Assembly: GCA_964549375.1 (NCBI GenBank)
Contig: CAZJWF010000114.1
Coordinates: 1-9,452 of the forward strand
DNA: 9,452 nucleotides
DNA from: JAHDDY01 sp964549375
GTDB lineage: Bacteria; Pseudomonadota; Alphaproteobacteria; Rhodobacterales; Rhodobacteraceae
Reading direction: 5' to 3'
Shown: in pieces, positions 1-6,916 of the stretch
Layout: each line of letters starts with the position of its first letter
Numbering within the stretch: position 1 is the first letter of the stretch
Position numbers and translations under genes: made by a program
The notes under the pieces: generated by a model
What the model was told of the DNA's origin: nothing
Database searches by the model: none
The model's input: only the letters and a program-made list of their open reading frames with translations

Positions 1-156
1 CAGGCCTTACGTTTTGCAATTCAGTCTGGCGTTTGGGGCGAAGACAAAGAATTAGCCGAGAGAGCTTATGCGAAATTGTTGGAGACCGATCCACGGCAGG
101 CCCAAGCCGCTCGCCGTTTCATCGATAATGCTCCACCAACCACACCACGTCGGTAA
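1..156 (+). CDS. C-terminal end of an unidentified, TPR-like protein (partial)
   Basis: Only the last 51 codons are in the window, read in frame from base 1 to the TAA at 154-156. The peptide is Ala/Arg/Glu-rich and helical in character. It has the pattern of a tetratricopeptide-like helix pair (A-L-R-F-A at residues 2-6, then A-E-R-A-Y-A-K-L-L-E-T-D-P at about 19-31) followed by a Pro/Thr/Arg tail. The A..Y..LL..DP pattern is typical of the end of a TPR unit, but one partial repeat is too little to name a family. It is the only plus-strand gene at this end and converges with moeA. I cannot give it a function. The CDS call rests on the open frame, sensible composition and absence of any competing ORF. 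Confidence 0.7.
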   Translation, partial: QALRFAIQSGVWGEDKELAERAYAKLLETDPRQAQAARRFIDNAPPTTPRR

Positions 157-398
157 AGCTTAGGCACGACGACGTTTGGGTGGGTTAATCAACCAAGCGA
201 ATAGGATTGTCATTCCAGTTTCCAACCACTCTTTTTCGTTAAATCAAACTGATCACTTCAATTCATATCAACGTAAAGGAGTAGGTTGATCCAATTTCTC
301 TCAGTGGTAAAGCTGAGCAGGACGAATACTGAAACGTCGAACCAACCAAACCGGAGCTTTTTAAAGCAAAAAATCGACGATGAGGGTGCTGCTGGCAG
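157..398. other. Convergent intergenic region without a clear gene
   Basis: This is the gap between the end of the partial plus-strand gene and the stop of moeA. It holds several weak dyads: GGTT/AACC at 183-194, CTCAG/CTGAG at 300-317 and GCTTT/AAAGC at 356-367. None is followed by a convincing T-tract on the relevant strand, so no terminator can be called firmly, although termination from both sides would be expected here. A small minus-strand ORF covering 263-469 overlaps the moeA end out of frame and looks like chance. Confidence 0.5.
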
Positions 399-1688
399 CT
401 AACAGGTTGCCTCGAACCGGCTCCACACGACTGGGTCGCCTTTTTTGATGTCTTCGTTGTCCGGCGCAATATGGGCGAAACCGTCTGCCTCGGCCAATCG
501 CCTCAGATTCGCTGAATTAGCGCCGAGGGAAAGCCCAAGGATTGGCGTGCCTTCGTCGGTGTAGCTTTCAACTTTTACCAGCGGAAACTCGGCACGCCCC
601 GGACGCCCCAACATGGCAAAATCGGCAATGGCGGTCTTTGGACCGATTGGCGCCTCTTCGATCCCAGCTCTGGCGCGCAACAGTTCCCACCCCAAAATTT
701 CAAGCAGGACGTTCACGGAAACCGGATTCCCCGGCATACACAGGCAAAGCGTTCCATTCAGGCTCGCGACCATCAGCGGCTTGCCCGGCTTCATCGCAAC
801 GTTCTTGGCTGCGATCTCACCTCCTATTTCAGTGATAATCTCACTAAGCGTCGATTGGACACCGCCCGATGTTCCTCCTGCAATAATCACCACATCTGCG
901 GCACCAGCGGCCAATGGCAAGGCATCCTTGACCGCGCGGGGCTTATCGCTAAGCAGACCAAGATCAAGATACGTAATCCATTCGCGGTTCAACGCCGCTT
1001 TCAACATTGGGCGATTACAATCGTGCATCTCTTCGCGGCCCAATTTGGTCCCGACCTCGATCAACTCTGACCCTACCGACAAGCACGCGACGCGCAGACG
1101 CTGGCGTACATTCACCTCAGCCCGTCCAAGCCCGGCCAAAAGCGCAATGTCGCGCGTCCGCAAAATACGACCCGCTTCCAACAGATCAGTTCCGACCTTG
1201 GCATCTTGCCCGCGCGGATGGATATTCGTGTTGCGTGCCGGACATTGGAAGATGGTTACGGTATCGCCATTTCGCTCGACACTTTCGTGTGGAACCACCG
1301 CATCAAGAGACCCGAATACCTGTGCCCCTGTTGAAATTTCGAGCGCGCCGCCAGATGCACAGACTGGCCGTTCGCTTTTCTTAGTTCCCGCCGCCAGCTT
1401 TCCGTCGATATGGAGTTCCCACGGGCCAGGACCAACCAAGTCGCCGCGCCGGATCGCATAACCGTCCATCATTGCGGCATTGTAGCGAGGCAGCGGTTCG
1501 TGATTACTGACCGGATCAGCCAAAACACGGCCCATAGCGGCCTCGAGTACCACGCGTTCAACCGGCAAAACCGGCATTGCTCGTGCAACGGCCATACTGA
1601 GTTGCCGAGCTTCTTCGACGCTGAGGTCACGCTCGATCTCTTGTGAGTCAAAGGAAGTCATCGGACGGCGCATTGCGTGGACGGTCAT
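399..1688 (-). CDS. moeA: MoeA-family molybdopterin molybdotransferase (divergent)
   Basis: 429 residues, near the usual 400-410 of MoeA plus a short N-terminal extension. MoeA inserts molybdate into adenylylated molybdopterin to form molybdenum cofactor in the cytoplasm. Visible landmarks in order: M-D-G-Y-A at 74-78; I-S-T-G-A at 118-122; N-I-H-P-R-G-Q-D at 155-162; S-V-G-S-E-L at 204-209 then D223/N225; G-G-T-S-G-G at 271-276; M-K-P-G-K-P at 299-304; P-G-N-P-V-S at 319-324; and a C-terminal beta-barrel domain from about 350. Some family positions differ: the usual GDEL is GSEL, GED is GQD, and the Asp after the GGxSxG loop is Ser279. The start at 1688 is chosen because GAGGGA (1695-1700) lies six bases upstream; ATGs at codons 6 and 10 lack this support. 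It lies 41 bases after the anti-sigma gene on the same strand, so cotranscription is plausible. It could be a paralogue for a particular molybdoenzyme rather than the housekeeping copy. Confidence 0.93.
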   Translation of the reverse strand: MTVHAMRRPMTSFDSQEIERDLSVEEARQLSMAVARAMPVLPVERVVLEAAMGRVLADPVSNHEPLPRYNAAMMDGYAIRRGDLVGPGPWELHIDGKLAAGTKKSERPVCASGGALEISTGAQVFGSLDAVVPHESVERNGDTVTIFQCPARNTNIHPRGQDAKVGTDLLEAGRILRTRDIALLAGLGRAEVNVRQRLRVACLSVGSELIEVGTKLGREEMHDCNRPMLKAALNREWITYLDLGLLSDKPRAVKDALPLAAGAADVVIIAGGTSGGVQSTLSEIITEIGGEIAAKNVAMKPGKPLMVASLNGTLCLCMPGNPVSVNVLLEILGWELLRARAGIEEAPIGPKTAIADFAMLGRPGRAEFPLVKVESYTDEGTPILGLSLGANSANLRRLAEADGFAHIAPDNEDIKKGDPVVWSRFEATC

Positions 1689-1694
1689 GCTCGT

Positions 1695-1700
1695 TCCCTC
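1695..1700 (-). promoter_or_regulatory. Ribosome binding site of moeA
   Basis: On the minus strand the sequence reads GAGGGA followed by six bases and the ATG at 1688-1686. This decides the start among three nearby in-frame ATG codons. Confidence 0.7.
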
Positions 1701-1729
1701 ATTTTTTGTTTGTCAGGGCATCATAGAAA

Positions 1730-2500
1730 TCAAGAGTGTAGAATTTCGGCGAGTGAGGCGATCACCTCTTCGGATGGTTCGCCTACCAATGCATGGGCCA
1801 GATTGCCTTCGCGCCAGAACGCACCGCTCAGTCCATTTTGCGTAATCAGAATCGGCGGCTCCCCTGCCCCTGGCAGTGCGGCATGGCGACAGGTCAACCC
1901 CGTCGCATCCGCCACGTAAAGCCCCAAGGCCTCACCATTTTGATCGAAATTAAAAGCCGCAATCCGGCGATCCAACAGCCAGCAAAGACGGCCACCGATC
2001 AAGTGTAAGTCGGACAGCGAGACAAGTCGCGGTACAGGAAACGGCACCTTGGGCGCGAACCAATCCATGACGCGCTGCGGATTTGTTTCAATCAGGTCAA
2101 GATCCCGGTCCGCATCAAGATGGGTCGCAAAATCACCAAAAACGGCGAGCGATAAGTCCCCTCTATCCTCAGCGTTCCCCGAACGCCAGACAAACGACGT
2201 CACGGCGACAATCGACGCGGCTGCTGCACCACCGTACAACATCCATCTGCGACTGACCGGTTGGACTGGCTGAGCGGCGGGCCGCGCCGCATCAAGGTCA
2301 TTCAACCGCTCGGTCAAATCCAACGTCGCCTTCACACGCGTTCCGGCTTCACGCGCCGCAAAATCAAGACGGCGCAGAGTTTCGATATGGGCTTTGCAAG
2401 TTGAACAAACCGCAACATGCCGCGCAATCGCATCGGCCTGCTCGCCTGCCTCACCATCGAGCCACATTTCAGCATCAAGTAAACGGGAACATTCATTCAT
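1730..2500 (-). CDS. Membrane-anchored zinc-type (ZAS) anti-sigma factor
   Basis: 256 residues. The N-terminal cytoplasmic domain carries H28-x3-C32-x2-C35 with an upstream C4, the zinc-binding pattern of ZAS anti-sigma factors that hold an ECF sigma factor at the membrane. A linker (about 45-82) with Pro/Ala/Gln leads to one hydrophobic segment at about 86-105 (W-M-L-Y-G-G-A-A-A-A-S onward), preceded by R-R. The remaining 150 residues would be periplasmic. They contain a W-F-x-x-K-V-P-F-P-V-P stretch near 136-147 and two cysteines (C163, C194), resembling the C-terminal part of RsiW-like anti-sigma proteins (COG5662 type). The start at 2500 is chosen over an upstream in-frame start at 2629 because GGAGGT (2507-2512) sits six bases before it and the ATG overlaps the sigma stop as ATGA. 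Its partner is surely the adjacent ECF sigma. The inducing signal cannot be read from the sequence; the periplasmic cysteines make redox or metal sensing conceivable. Confidence 0.88.
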   Translation of the reverse strand: MNECSRLLDAEMWLDGEAGEQADAIARHVAVCSTCKAHIETLRRLDFAAREAGTRVKATLDLTERLNDLDAARPAAQPVQPVSRRWMLYGGAAAASIVAVTSFVWRSGNAEDRGDLSLAVFGDFATHLDADRDLDLIETNPQRVMDWFAPKVPFPVPRLVSLSDLHLIGGRLCWLLDRRIAAFNFDQNGEALGLYVADATGLTCRHAALPGAGEPPILITQNGLSGAFWREGNLAHALVGEPSEEVIASLAEILHS

Positions 2501-3066
2501 GATTGCACCTCCCGGATTGACGTAAGCTGAGGAAGATCTTTCGCTTCGACCAGAGTCCGTAAAGACTGTCTGGCCCGGTTTAAACGTGATCGGATCGTGC
2601 CGACCGGCACACCGATAATCGTCGCACATTCCTGATAGCTCAAACCCTCAACTGTGCAGAGCGACAACACTTCGGACAAATCAGAGGGCATTGCATCCAT
2701 TGCCCGCGCGACGCGGTCCAACGCATCGCTGCTGAGCAATTCCGTTTCGGGCGTGCGGTGGTCCGCAACATGCTGTGAGAGCGTTTCGATTTCGCCCTCT
2801 TCTGTCACGACTCTCAGCCGCGATTTCCGCGAACGCAGACGGTCGATGCAGAGGTTTCGCAAAACCCGGAACATCCACGCACGCGGATTTTGAGGCATGG
2901 CATGAGGAGTCGATGGATGGGCAATACGCAAATACGCATCCTGCACTGCGTCCTCGGCTTCTTCTCGTGACCCCAGAACGCGCAGCGCCGTGCGATAAAG
3001 CGCATCAATTTCCCCACGGAAAATCTGCTCAAGCGTTTCGTCAGGTGGAAGGGAGTGCGCGGGCAT
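2497..3066 (-). CDS. ECF (group 4) RNA polymerase sigma factor
   Basis: 189 residues, typical ECF length. Region 2 spans about 21-85: L-Y-R-T-A-L-R-V-L-G, D-A-V-Q-D-A-Y-L-R (39-47), then P-R-A-W-M-F-R-V-L-R-N-L-C-I-D (61-75), which holds the -10 recognition and core-binding helices. A linker of about 30 residues follows. Region 4 spans about 118-172 with the helix-turn-helix G-L-S-Y-Q-E-C-A-T-I-I-G-V-P-V-G-T-I-R-S (141-160) that reads the -35 element. There is no extra C-terminal domain. The ATG at 3066 is the only good start: an in-frame TAG lies four codons upstream. A GGAG lies 13 bases before it, a long spacing, so sigma translation may be kept weak relative to the anti-sigma. The gene ends in an ATGA overlap with the anti-sigma gene. 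I do not assign an ECF group or a regulon. Confidence 0.95.
   Translation of the reverse strand: MPAHSLPPDETLEQIFRGEIDALYRTALRVLGSREEAEDAVQDAYLRIAHPSTPHAMPQNPRAWMFRVLRNLCIDRLRSRKSRLRVVTEEGEIETLSQHVADHRTPETELLSSDALDRVARAMDAMPSDLSEVLSLCTVEGLSYQECATIIGVPVGTIRSRLNRARQSLRTLVEAKDLPQLTSIREVQS
2507..2512 (-). promoter_or_regulatory. Strong ribosome binding site of the anti-sigma gene
   Basis: GGAGGT on the minus strand, six bases before the ATG at 2500, lies inside the end of the sigma gene. It fixes the anti-sigma start and, with the 4-base ATGA overlap, indicates coupled translation of sigma and anti-sigma. Confidence 0.8.
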
Positions 3067-3098
3067 ATTGTCGATCTAGCTCCGTAATTTACCAAGAA

Positions 3099-3123
3099 GA
3101 CGGTTGCCAAGACCGGAGGGTTC
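3099..3123 (-). promoter_or_regulatory. Candidate ECF-type promoter of the sigma operon
   Basis: On the minus strand GAAC (3123-3120), a 17-base spacer and CGTC (3102-3099) match the general ECF promoter form (AAC motif at -35, CGTC-like -10). Transcription would start near 3092, giving a leader of about 26 bases that contains the GGAG before the sigma start. This would fit autoregulation of the operon. It is a pattern match at the expected place, not proven. Confidence 0.4.
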
Positions 3124-3146
3124 ACGAAACTCACGAAACCGTGAAA
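3121..3146. repeat. Perfect 9-base tandem repeat with flanking inverted half
   Basis: TCACGAAAC occurs twice head to tail at 3122-3130 and 3131-3139. An inverted half CGTGAA follows at 3140-3145, so that TTCACG (3121-3126) and CGTGAA form outer arms and CACG/CGTG (3132-3135 and 3140-3143) inner arms. The left unit overlaps the candidate -35 of the sigma promoter, a position suited to an operator or to tandem -35 elements. Confidence 0.55.
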
Positions 3147-3166
3147 ATCATCCGCAAATAAGGTGT

Positions 3167-3190
3167 TTGATCAGCTTTTGAACTGATCAA
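3167..3190 (-). terminator. Perfect 8-base-arm inverted repeat, possible terminator of the deaminase remnant
   Basis: TTGATCAG (3167-3174) and CTGATCAA (3183-3190) are perfect complements around an 8-base loop. The dyad overlaps the stop codon of the deaminase remnant at 3171-3173. On the minus strand it is followed by ACACCTTATTT rather than a clean T-run, and the stem is AT-rich, so it is a modest intrinsic terminator candidate. It would separate readthrough from the efflux operon and the sigma operon. Confidence 0.4.
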
Positions 3191-3479
3191 CATAGGCGTC
3201 GACTGCGTCGATCCCTGACTGCTTGGCCGCGTCATCAACAAACGATGCGATGAAAGAGTTCTTGGCCAGTTTCACGAGGTCGGCTGGCGATAGGTTCAGT
3301 GCGTGATAAATGCCGAGATAATTGTCGTTTACATATCCGCCGAAATAAGACGGATCATCCGAATTGACCGTCACCAGCAATCCCGTATCCAAGGCACGTT
3401 TCACAGGTGATGTGTCGAGGCTTGGGATGCCTTCCAACCGCAGATTTGACAGCGGGCACATCGTCAGTAAAGGCTTCAA
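3171..3479 (-). pseudogene. Adenosine/adenine deaminase, 3' remnant
   Basis: The surviving 102 codons match the last third of the adenosine deaminase family: C-P-L-S-N at about 8-12, then V-N-S-D-D-P-S-Y-F-G-G-Y-V-N at 38-51, followed by the terminal helices. The S-D-D-P aspartates belong to the catalytic and metal site, and Y-F-G-G-Y resembles the adenine deaminase branch. Intact enzymes have about 330-345 residues in a TIM barrel; the N-terminal metal-binding H-x-H, the H-A-G-E motif and the middle histidine are all missing. Reading upstream in frame, two codons before the TTG at 3479 is a TGA, and the 125 bases between it and the permease gene show no deaminase-like translation in this frame. 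There is no ATG or ribosome site at the 5' edge. The fragment therefore cannot make an active deaminase and looks like the leftover of a deletion or replacement whose edge lies near 3480. Confidence 0.85.
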
Positions 3480-3607
3480 TATTCATTGGAGGCTCCAAGC
3501 GTCAAAAACGAAACAACGTGGCGCATTACATCTGCGAACCAGAGCACAAATATAGTCGTTTGAAACGCGCACGAATATTTGGGCGCGGGCCAAAGTGCAC
3601 GACGGAG

Positions 3608-6600
3608 TTATTCCGCCGCGCGCTTCGCGGCTTCTGTACTCACGGACGCGCTGGCGCTTGGGATCGGATGATCATCACCGTCGTGGATTGGACGAACCGA
3701 AGCCGCGAGCGAACGTCTCGCTTCGCCGACATATCGGCCAAATCGGGCGCGTTCGCGGCGGTTCCTCGCGGGTATAGCGGTCAGATTTCGCAAAGACTTG
3801 AGCGCCATGCGAATGTCATGCTCCACGGCCATTACCGCAGGAGTGACAAGTAAAACCAGCACCACGCCAAAGCCTAAACCAAAAGCCAGCGTCACCACAG
3901 TAGGCTTCAAAAACAAAGCCTGACGGCTGGTTTCAAACAATAGCGGCGTGAGTCCACCAACAGTGGTCAGCGTGGTCAGCAAAACGGCGCGCAAGCGGCT
4001 TGCCGTACCATCGACAATACTGGGGACCATCCCTCGTTTCGGGGTTTGCTCATCAATCGTCGTCACCAACACAATCGAGTCATTAATGATAATGCCCGCC
4101 ATGCCGATCAAACCGACAACCGAAAACATGCTCAGGGACAGGCCGTACCAGTAGTGCCCCCAGATCGCCCCGATGAATCCAAACGGGATCACCAGCATCA
4201 CCACAAACGGCCGCGACCAAGAAGCAAAGACCCAACATAGGGTCAGGTAAATTCCCGCAAGCGCCAACCCGAACCCAAGCAACGCATCGGACAGAAAACT
4301 TTTTTCATCCGCGCGCAGTCCACCTTGTTCATAGGCGACCCCATATTCGGCGGCAATCGCGGGCAACAAGCGTTCATCAAGAGCTGCGCGCACATCAGCG
4401 GCGGCACCCGGCACGTCTTCCTCAACATCACCTGTCACAGTCACAACGCGCAGGCCGTTCTCTCGCCGGATCGCCGCAAAGCCTTCGCGCGTAGTGATAT
4501 TGGCCACCTCGCCCAGTGTGAGAATGACCCCCGACGGCGCGCGGATATGGGCGGCTTCCAGATAGTTCGCACCCACTTCACCATCGGGCGGCTGAACGCG
4601 AATGCTGATCTGACGCGCATCACGAGCAAACTCCGCCGCCTCAATCCCATTTAACCGCGCGCGCATTTCAGAACCGAGCGCGCGCGTCGTAAACCCAAGC
4701 GCTTCCCCGCGCGGGGTCAGTGTGAGGATCAATTCGGTTTTGTCGAAGTCGAGACTGTCCTCTAGCCCGCTAACACCCGGGGTATCATTGAGGCCCGCTT
4801 TCAGCGCTTCTGCAGCCGCCTTGAGTGTAAAGGCATCAGCACCCGAAAACTTGACGTCAACAGCGTCGCCGCCCGGCCCCGCCCGCGACGAGCGCAGCGA
4901 CAGCGTTTCAACCAACGGAGAAGATTGAATTTCCGCATCCCAATCACGCATGAACTTAAAGGATGAATAAGGCCGCAAATCCGCGTCAATAAGTGCGGCT
5001 TGAAATCCTCCAATCAGATCTTTAGGCTTGTTACTGCCTCCCCCAAAACGTCGCCCGACATTGCCGCCCAAAGTCGCTTGGGCGAAATCAAGCGGGGCCG
5101 TGCCGTATTTTTCAGCGTAGCGTTGATTAACGACATTCAGCGCCCGGTTCATCTCATCCAGCATCGCCTTGGTATCGGCGCGGGTCGCAACAGCATCCAT
5201 AACGATATCCGCCGAGATTGTCCCCTGCTCAGGTCGCGAGAAAAACTCCCATTTCACCTTTCCACTGGCAAACAATCCCATCGAGAACAACAGGCTTGCT
5301 ACGGCGATCGACAATGTCAGATACCGTAGCTTCACCACCCACAGCATTAACGGACGGAAGACCACATCGCGAAACCATGCAAACCCTGCATTAAACACGC
5401 GGCTTGGGGCGTCATACCAAGGCGTTTGATTTTTGGCGGACAAGGCGTGCTTCATATGATTGGGCAGCACGAGGAAAGATTCAATTAGGCTGGCAATAAT
5501 CACTGCCGACACCACAAAGGGGATGGCAGCAATCAACGCGCCAAAACGCCCGCCAATAATCACCAATGCGGAAAAGGCAATAACGGTCGTGATCGACGCG
5601 CTCACCACCGGTGCAGCCATACGCCGGGCAGCACGGGCGGCGGCATCGGCCGGCGGCACGCCTTTTCTCGCAAGATCGTCCGCGTGTTCGCCCACAACAA
5701 TAGCGTCATCGACGATAATGCCGAGCGAAATAATCATCCCGAACATCGAGATCATGTTCAGCGTTTGACCGCTGACATACATAATCGCGACGGTCGCCGC
5801 GATGGAGATGGGAATCCCTGCTGCCACCCAAAATGCCGTGCGCGCGGACAGAAACAGAAACAACAACGCCAGAACCAACGCCAGACCTGTCACGCCATTG
5901 CGCGTCAACATCTCCAGCCGGTCTTTAATCGGATCGGCACGGGAGCGCGCGCCAATGATCTCGACACCCTGTGGCAGAGTCGGGGCCATTTCGGCTATAA
6001 CTTTTTTTGCCGCGTCCTGAATTTCTAGCGCGTCGCCAGTGGCATCGCGCTGGACTGCAACGATCAGTGTCCGACGCTCATCGCGGAAAATCTCGACACC
6101 GCCATCGAATCCCACATCGACCACCTGCGCGACATCACGCAAGTAAAGCTTTGATCCATCTGGCGCAGAACGCAGGACAATCCCGCCAAGTTCTTCAATG
6201 CTGCGTTTATCCAGCCCCGCCCGTACCCGCGAGGCACTGGCATCGACATCTCCAGACGGAGACCCTGTCACCTCCGCCCCGATAACATCGGATATTTCGC
6301 GCAAGGTCATGTTGTGCCGAAGCTGCGCCTCTTCGGAAACTTCGACGCGGATAACCCCGTCAGGCACGCCGGACATTGTGGTACGCGGAACCCCCGCCTG
6401 AAACATCCGCGCGGTAAACTCATCGGCGTAATCAGTTAGCCGCTCGATACCAACATCACCGGTAATGGCGACATCAAGAACACGGTCGGTAAAACTGAAC
6501 CGCCGCATCTCAGGATCTTCAGCCTCGTCGGGTAATGTGCTGACAGCATCAATCGCTGCCTGAACGTCATCGCCCGCGCGGCCCATATCCCAACCGTCTT

Positions 6601-6916
6601 CGAAGGTCAGCGAGATAGATGCCGACCCTTCTCGCGAGGTAGAGGTTGCCTCTTCAACGCCAGTGACTGCGAGCAGCGAAGGCTCCAGCACTGCGACAAC
6701 GCCCTCATCGACATCCGCTGCCCCCGCACCTTCCCACGCCACGGAAACGGTGATGCGCTCACGAACAATATCCGGGAAAAATTGTGCTCGTAGGTTTAAC
6801 GCGCCCAGCAACCCCGCCAGTATCATCAGGAGCAACAGCAAATTAGCCGCCGTCTTGTGACGGACAAAATAATCGAGCAAGCCGCCCGTTTTTTGCGAAG
6901 CGGGGTTTAGGCTCAT
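3608..6916 (-). CDS. RND-family efflux permease (AcrB/MexB type)
   Basis: 1102 residues, slightly longer than AcrB (about 1050). It is the inner-membrane, proton-driven pump of a tripartite efflux complex. An N-terminal transmembrane helix (about 24-42) is followed by a large periplasmic porter domain (about 43-335), helices 2-6 from about 341, a second periplasmic domain, and a final cluster of helices ending near residue 1030. Helix 4 carries G-I-I-V-D-D-A-I-V-V-G-E with D403/D404, equivalent to the proton-relay pair of AcrB. In the helix 10 region the sequence reads G-M-A-G-I-I-I-N-D-S-I-V-L-V, without the AcrB lysine, as in many HAE1-like proteins of unassigned substrate. The C-terminus has about 70 cytoplasmic residues rich in Arg, Ser and Ala. 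The ATG at 6916 overlaps the adaptor stop as ATGA, so translation is coupled. Substrate cannot be told from sequence; drugs, lipophilic compounds or envelope components are possible. Confidence 0.94.
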   Translation of the reverse strand: MSLNPASQKTGGLLDYFVRHKTAANLLLLLMILAGLLGALNLRAQFFPDIVRERITVSVAWEGAGAADVDEGVVAVLEPSLLAVTGVEEATSTSREGSASISLTFEDGWDMGRAGDDVQAAIDAVSTLPDEAEDPEMRRFSFTDRVLDVAITGDVGIERLTDYADEFTARMFQAGVPRTTMSGVPDGVIRVEVSEEAQLRHNMTLREISDVIGAEVTGSPSGDVDASASRVRAGLDKRSIEELGGIVLRSAPDGSKLYLRDVAQVVDVGFDGGVEIFRDERRTLIVAVQRDATGDALEIQDAAKKVIAEMAPTLPQGVEIIGARSRADPIKDRLEMLTRNGVTGLALVLALLFLFLSARTAFWVAAGIPISIAATVAIMYVSGQTLNMISMFGMIISLGIIVDDAIVVGEHADDLARKGVPPADAAARAARRMAAPVVSASITTVIAFSALVIIGGRFGALIAAIPFVVSAVIIASLIESFLVLPNHMKHALSAKNQTPWYDAPSRVFNAGFAWFRDVVFRPLMLWVVKLRYLTLSIAVASLLFSMGLFASGKVKWEFFSRPEQGTISADIVMDAVATRADTKAMLDEMNRALNVVNQRYAEKYGTAPLDFAQATLGGNVGRRFGGGSNKPKDLIGGFQAALIDADLRPYSSFKFMRDWDAEIQSSPLVETLSLRSSRAGPGGDAVDVKFSGADAFTLKAAAEALKAGLNDTPGVSGLEDSLDFDKTELILTLTPRGEALGFTTRALGSEMRARLNGIEAAEFARDARQISIRVQPPDGEVGANYLEAAHIRAPSGVILTLGEVANITTREGFAAIRRENGLRVVTVTGDVEEDVPGAAADVRAALDERLLPAIAAEYGVAYEQGGLRADEKSFLSDALLGFGLALAGIYLTLCWVFASWSRPFVVMLVIPFGFIGAIWGHYWYGLSLSMFSVVGLIGMAGIIINDSIVLVTTIDEQTPKRGMVPSIVDGTASRLRAVLLTTLTTVGGLTPLLFETSRQALFLKPTVVTLAFGLGFGVVLVLLVTPAVMAVEHDIRMALKSLRNLTAIPARNRRERARFGRYVGEARRSLAASVRPIHDGDDHPIPSASASVSTEAAKRAAE

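Noticed and set aside
613..1461. 282-codon plus-strand ORF opposite moeA
   Set aside because: It lies wholly antisense inside moeA, whose motifs are clear. Its translation is Ser/Arg/Pro-rich with no recognisable domain, a typical shadow frame in GC-rich DNA.
2501..2629. Longer anti-sigma protein starting at 2629
   Set aside because: The extra 43 residues overlap the sigma gene out of frame, carry no anti-sigma features, and the start at 2500 has a strong GGAGGT and an ATGA overlap.
3364..3486. Small ORF from the ATG at 3486 with GGAG six bases before it
   Set aside because: It runs out of frame through the deaminase remnant and stops after about 40 codons. The remnant's own frame has clear homology, so this is a fortuitous start signal.
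3578..3594. TTTGG/CCAAA dyad after the permease stop as a terminator
   Set aside because: The stem is only five pairs with a mismatched GC-rich centre and no T-run follows on the minus strand; too weak to call.
3480..3607. Insertion sequence remnant between permease and deaminase fragment
   Set aside because: I looked for terminal inverted repeats or transposase-like coding and found only short frames with stops; nothing supports a mobile element.
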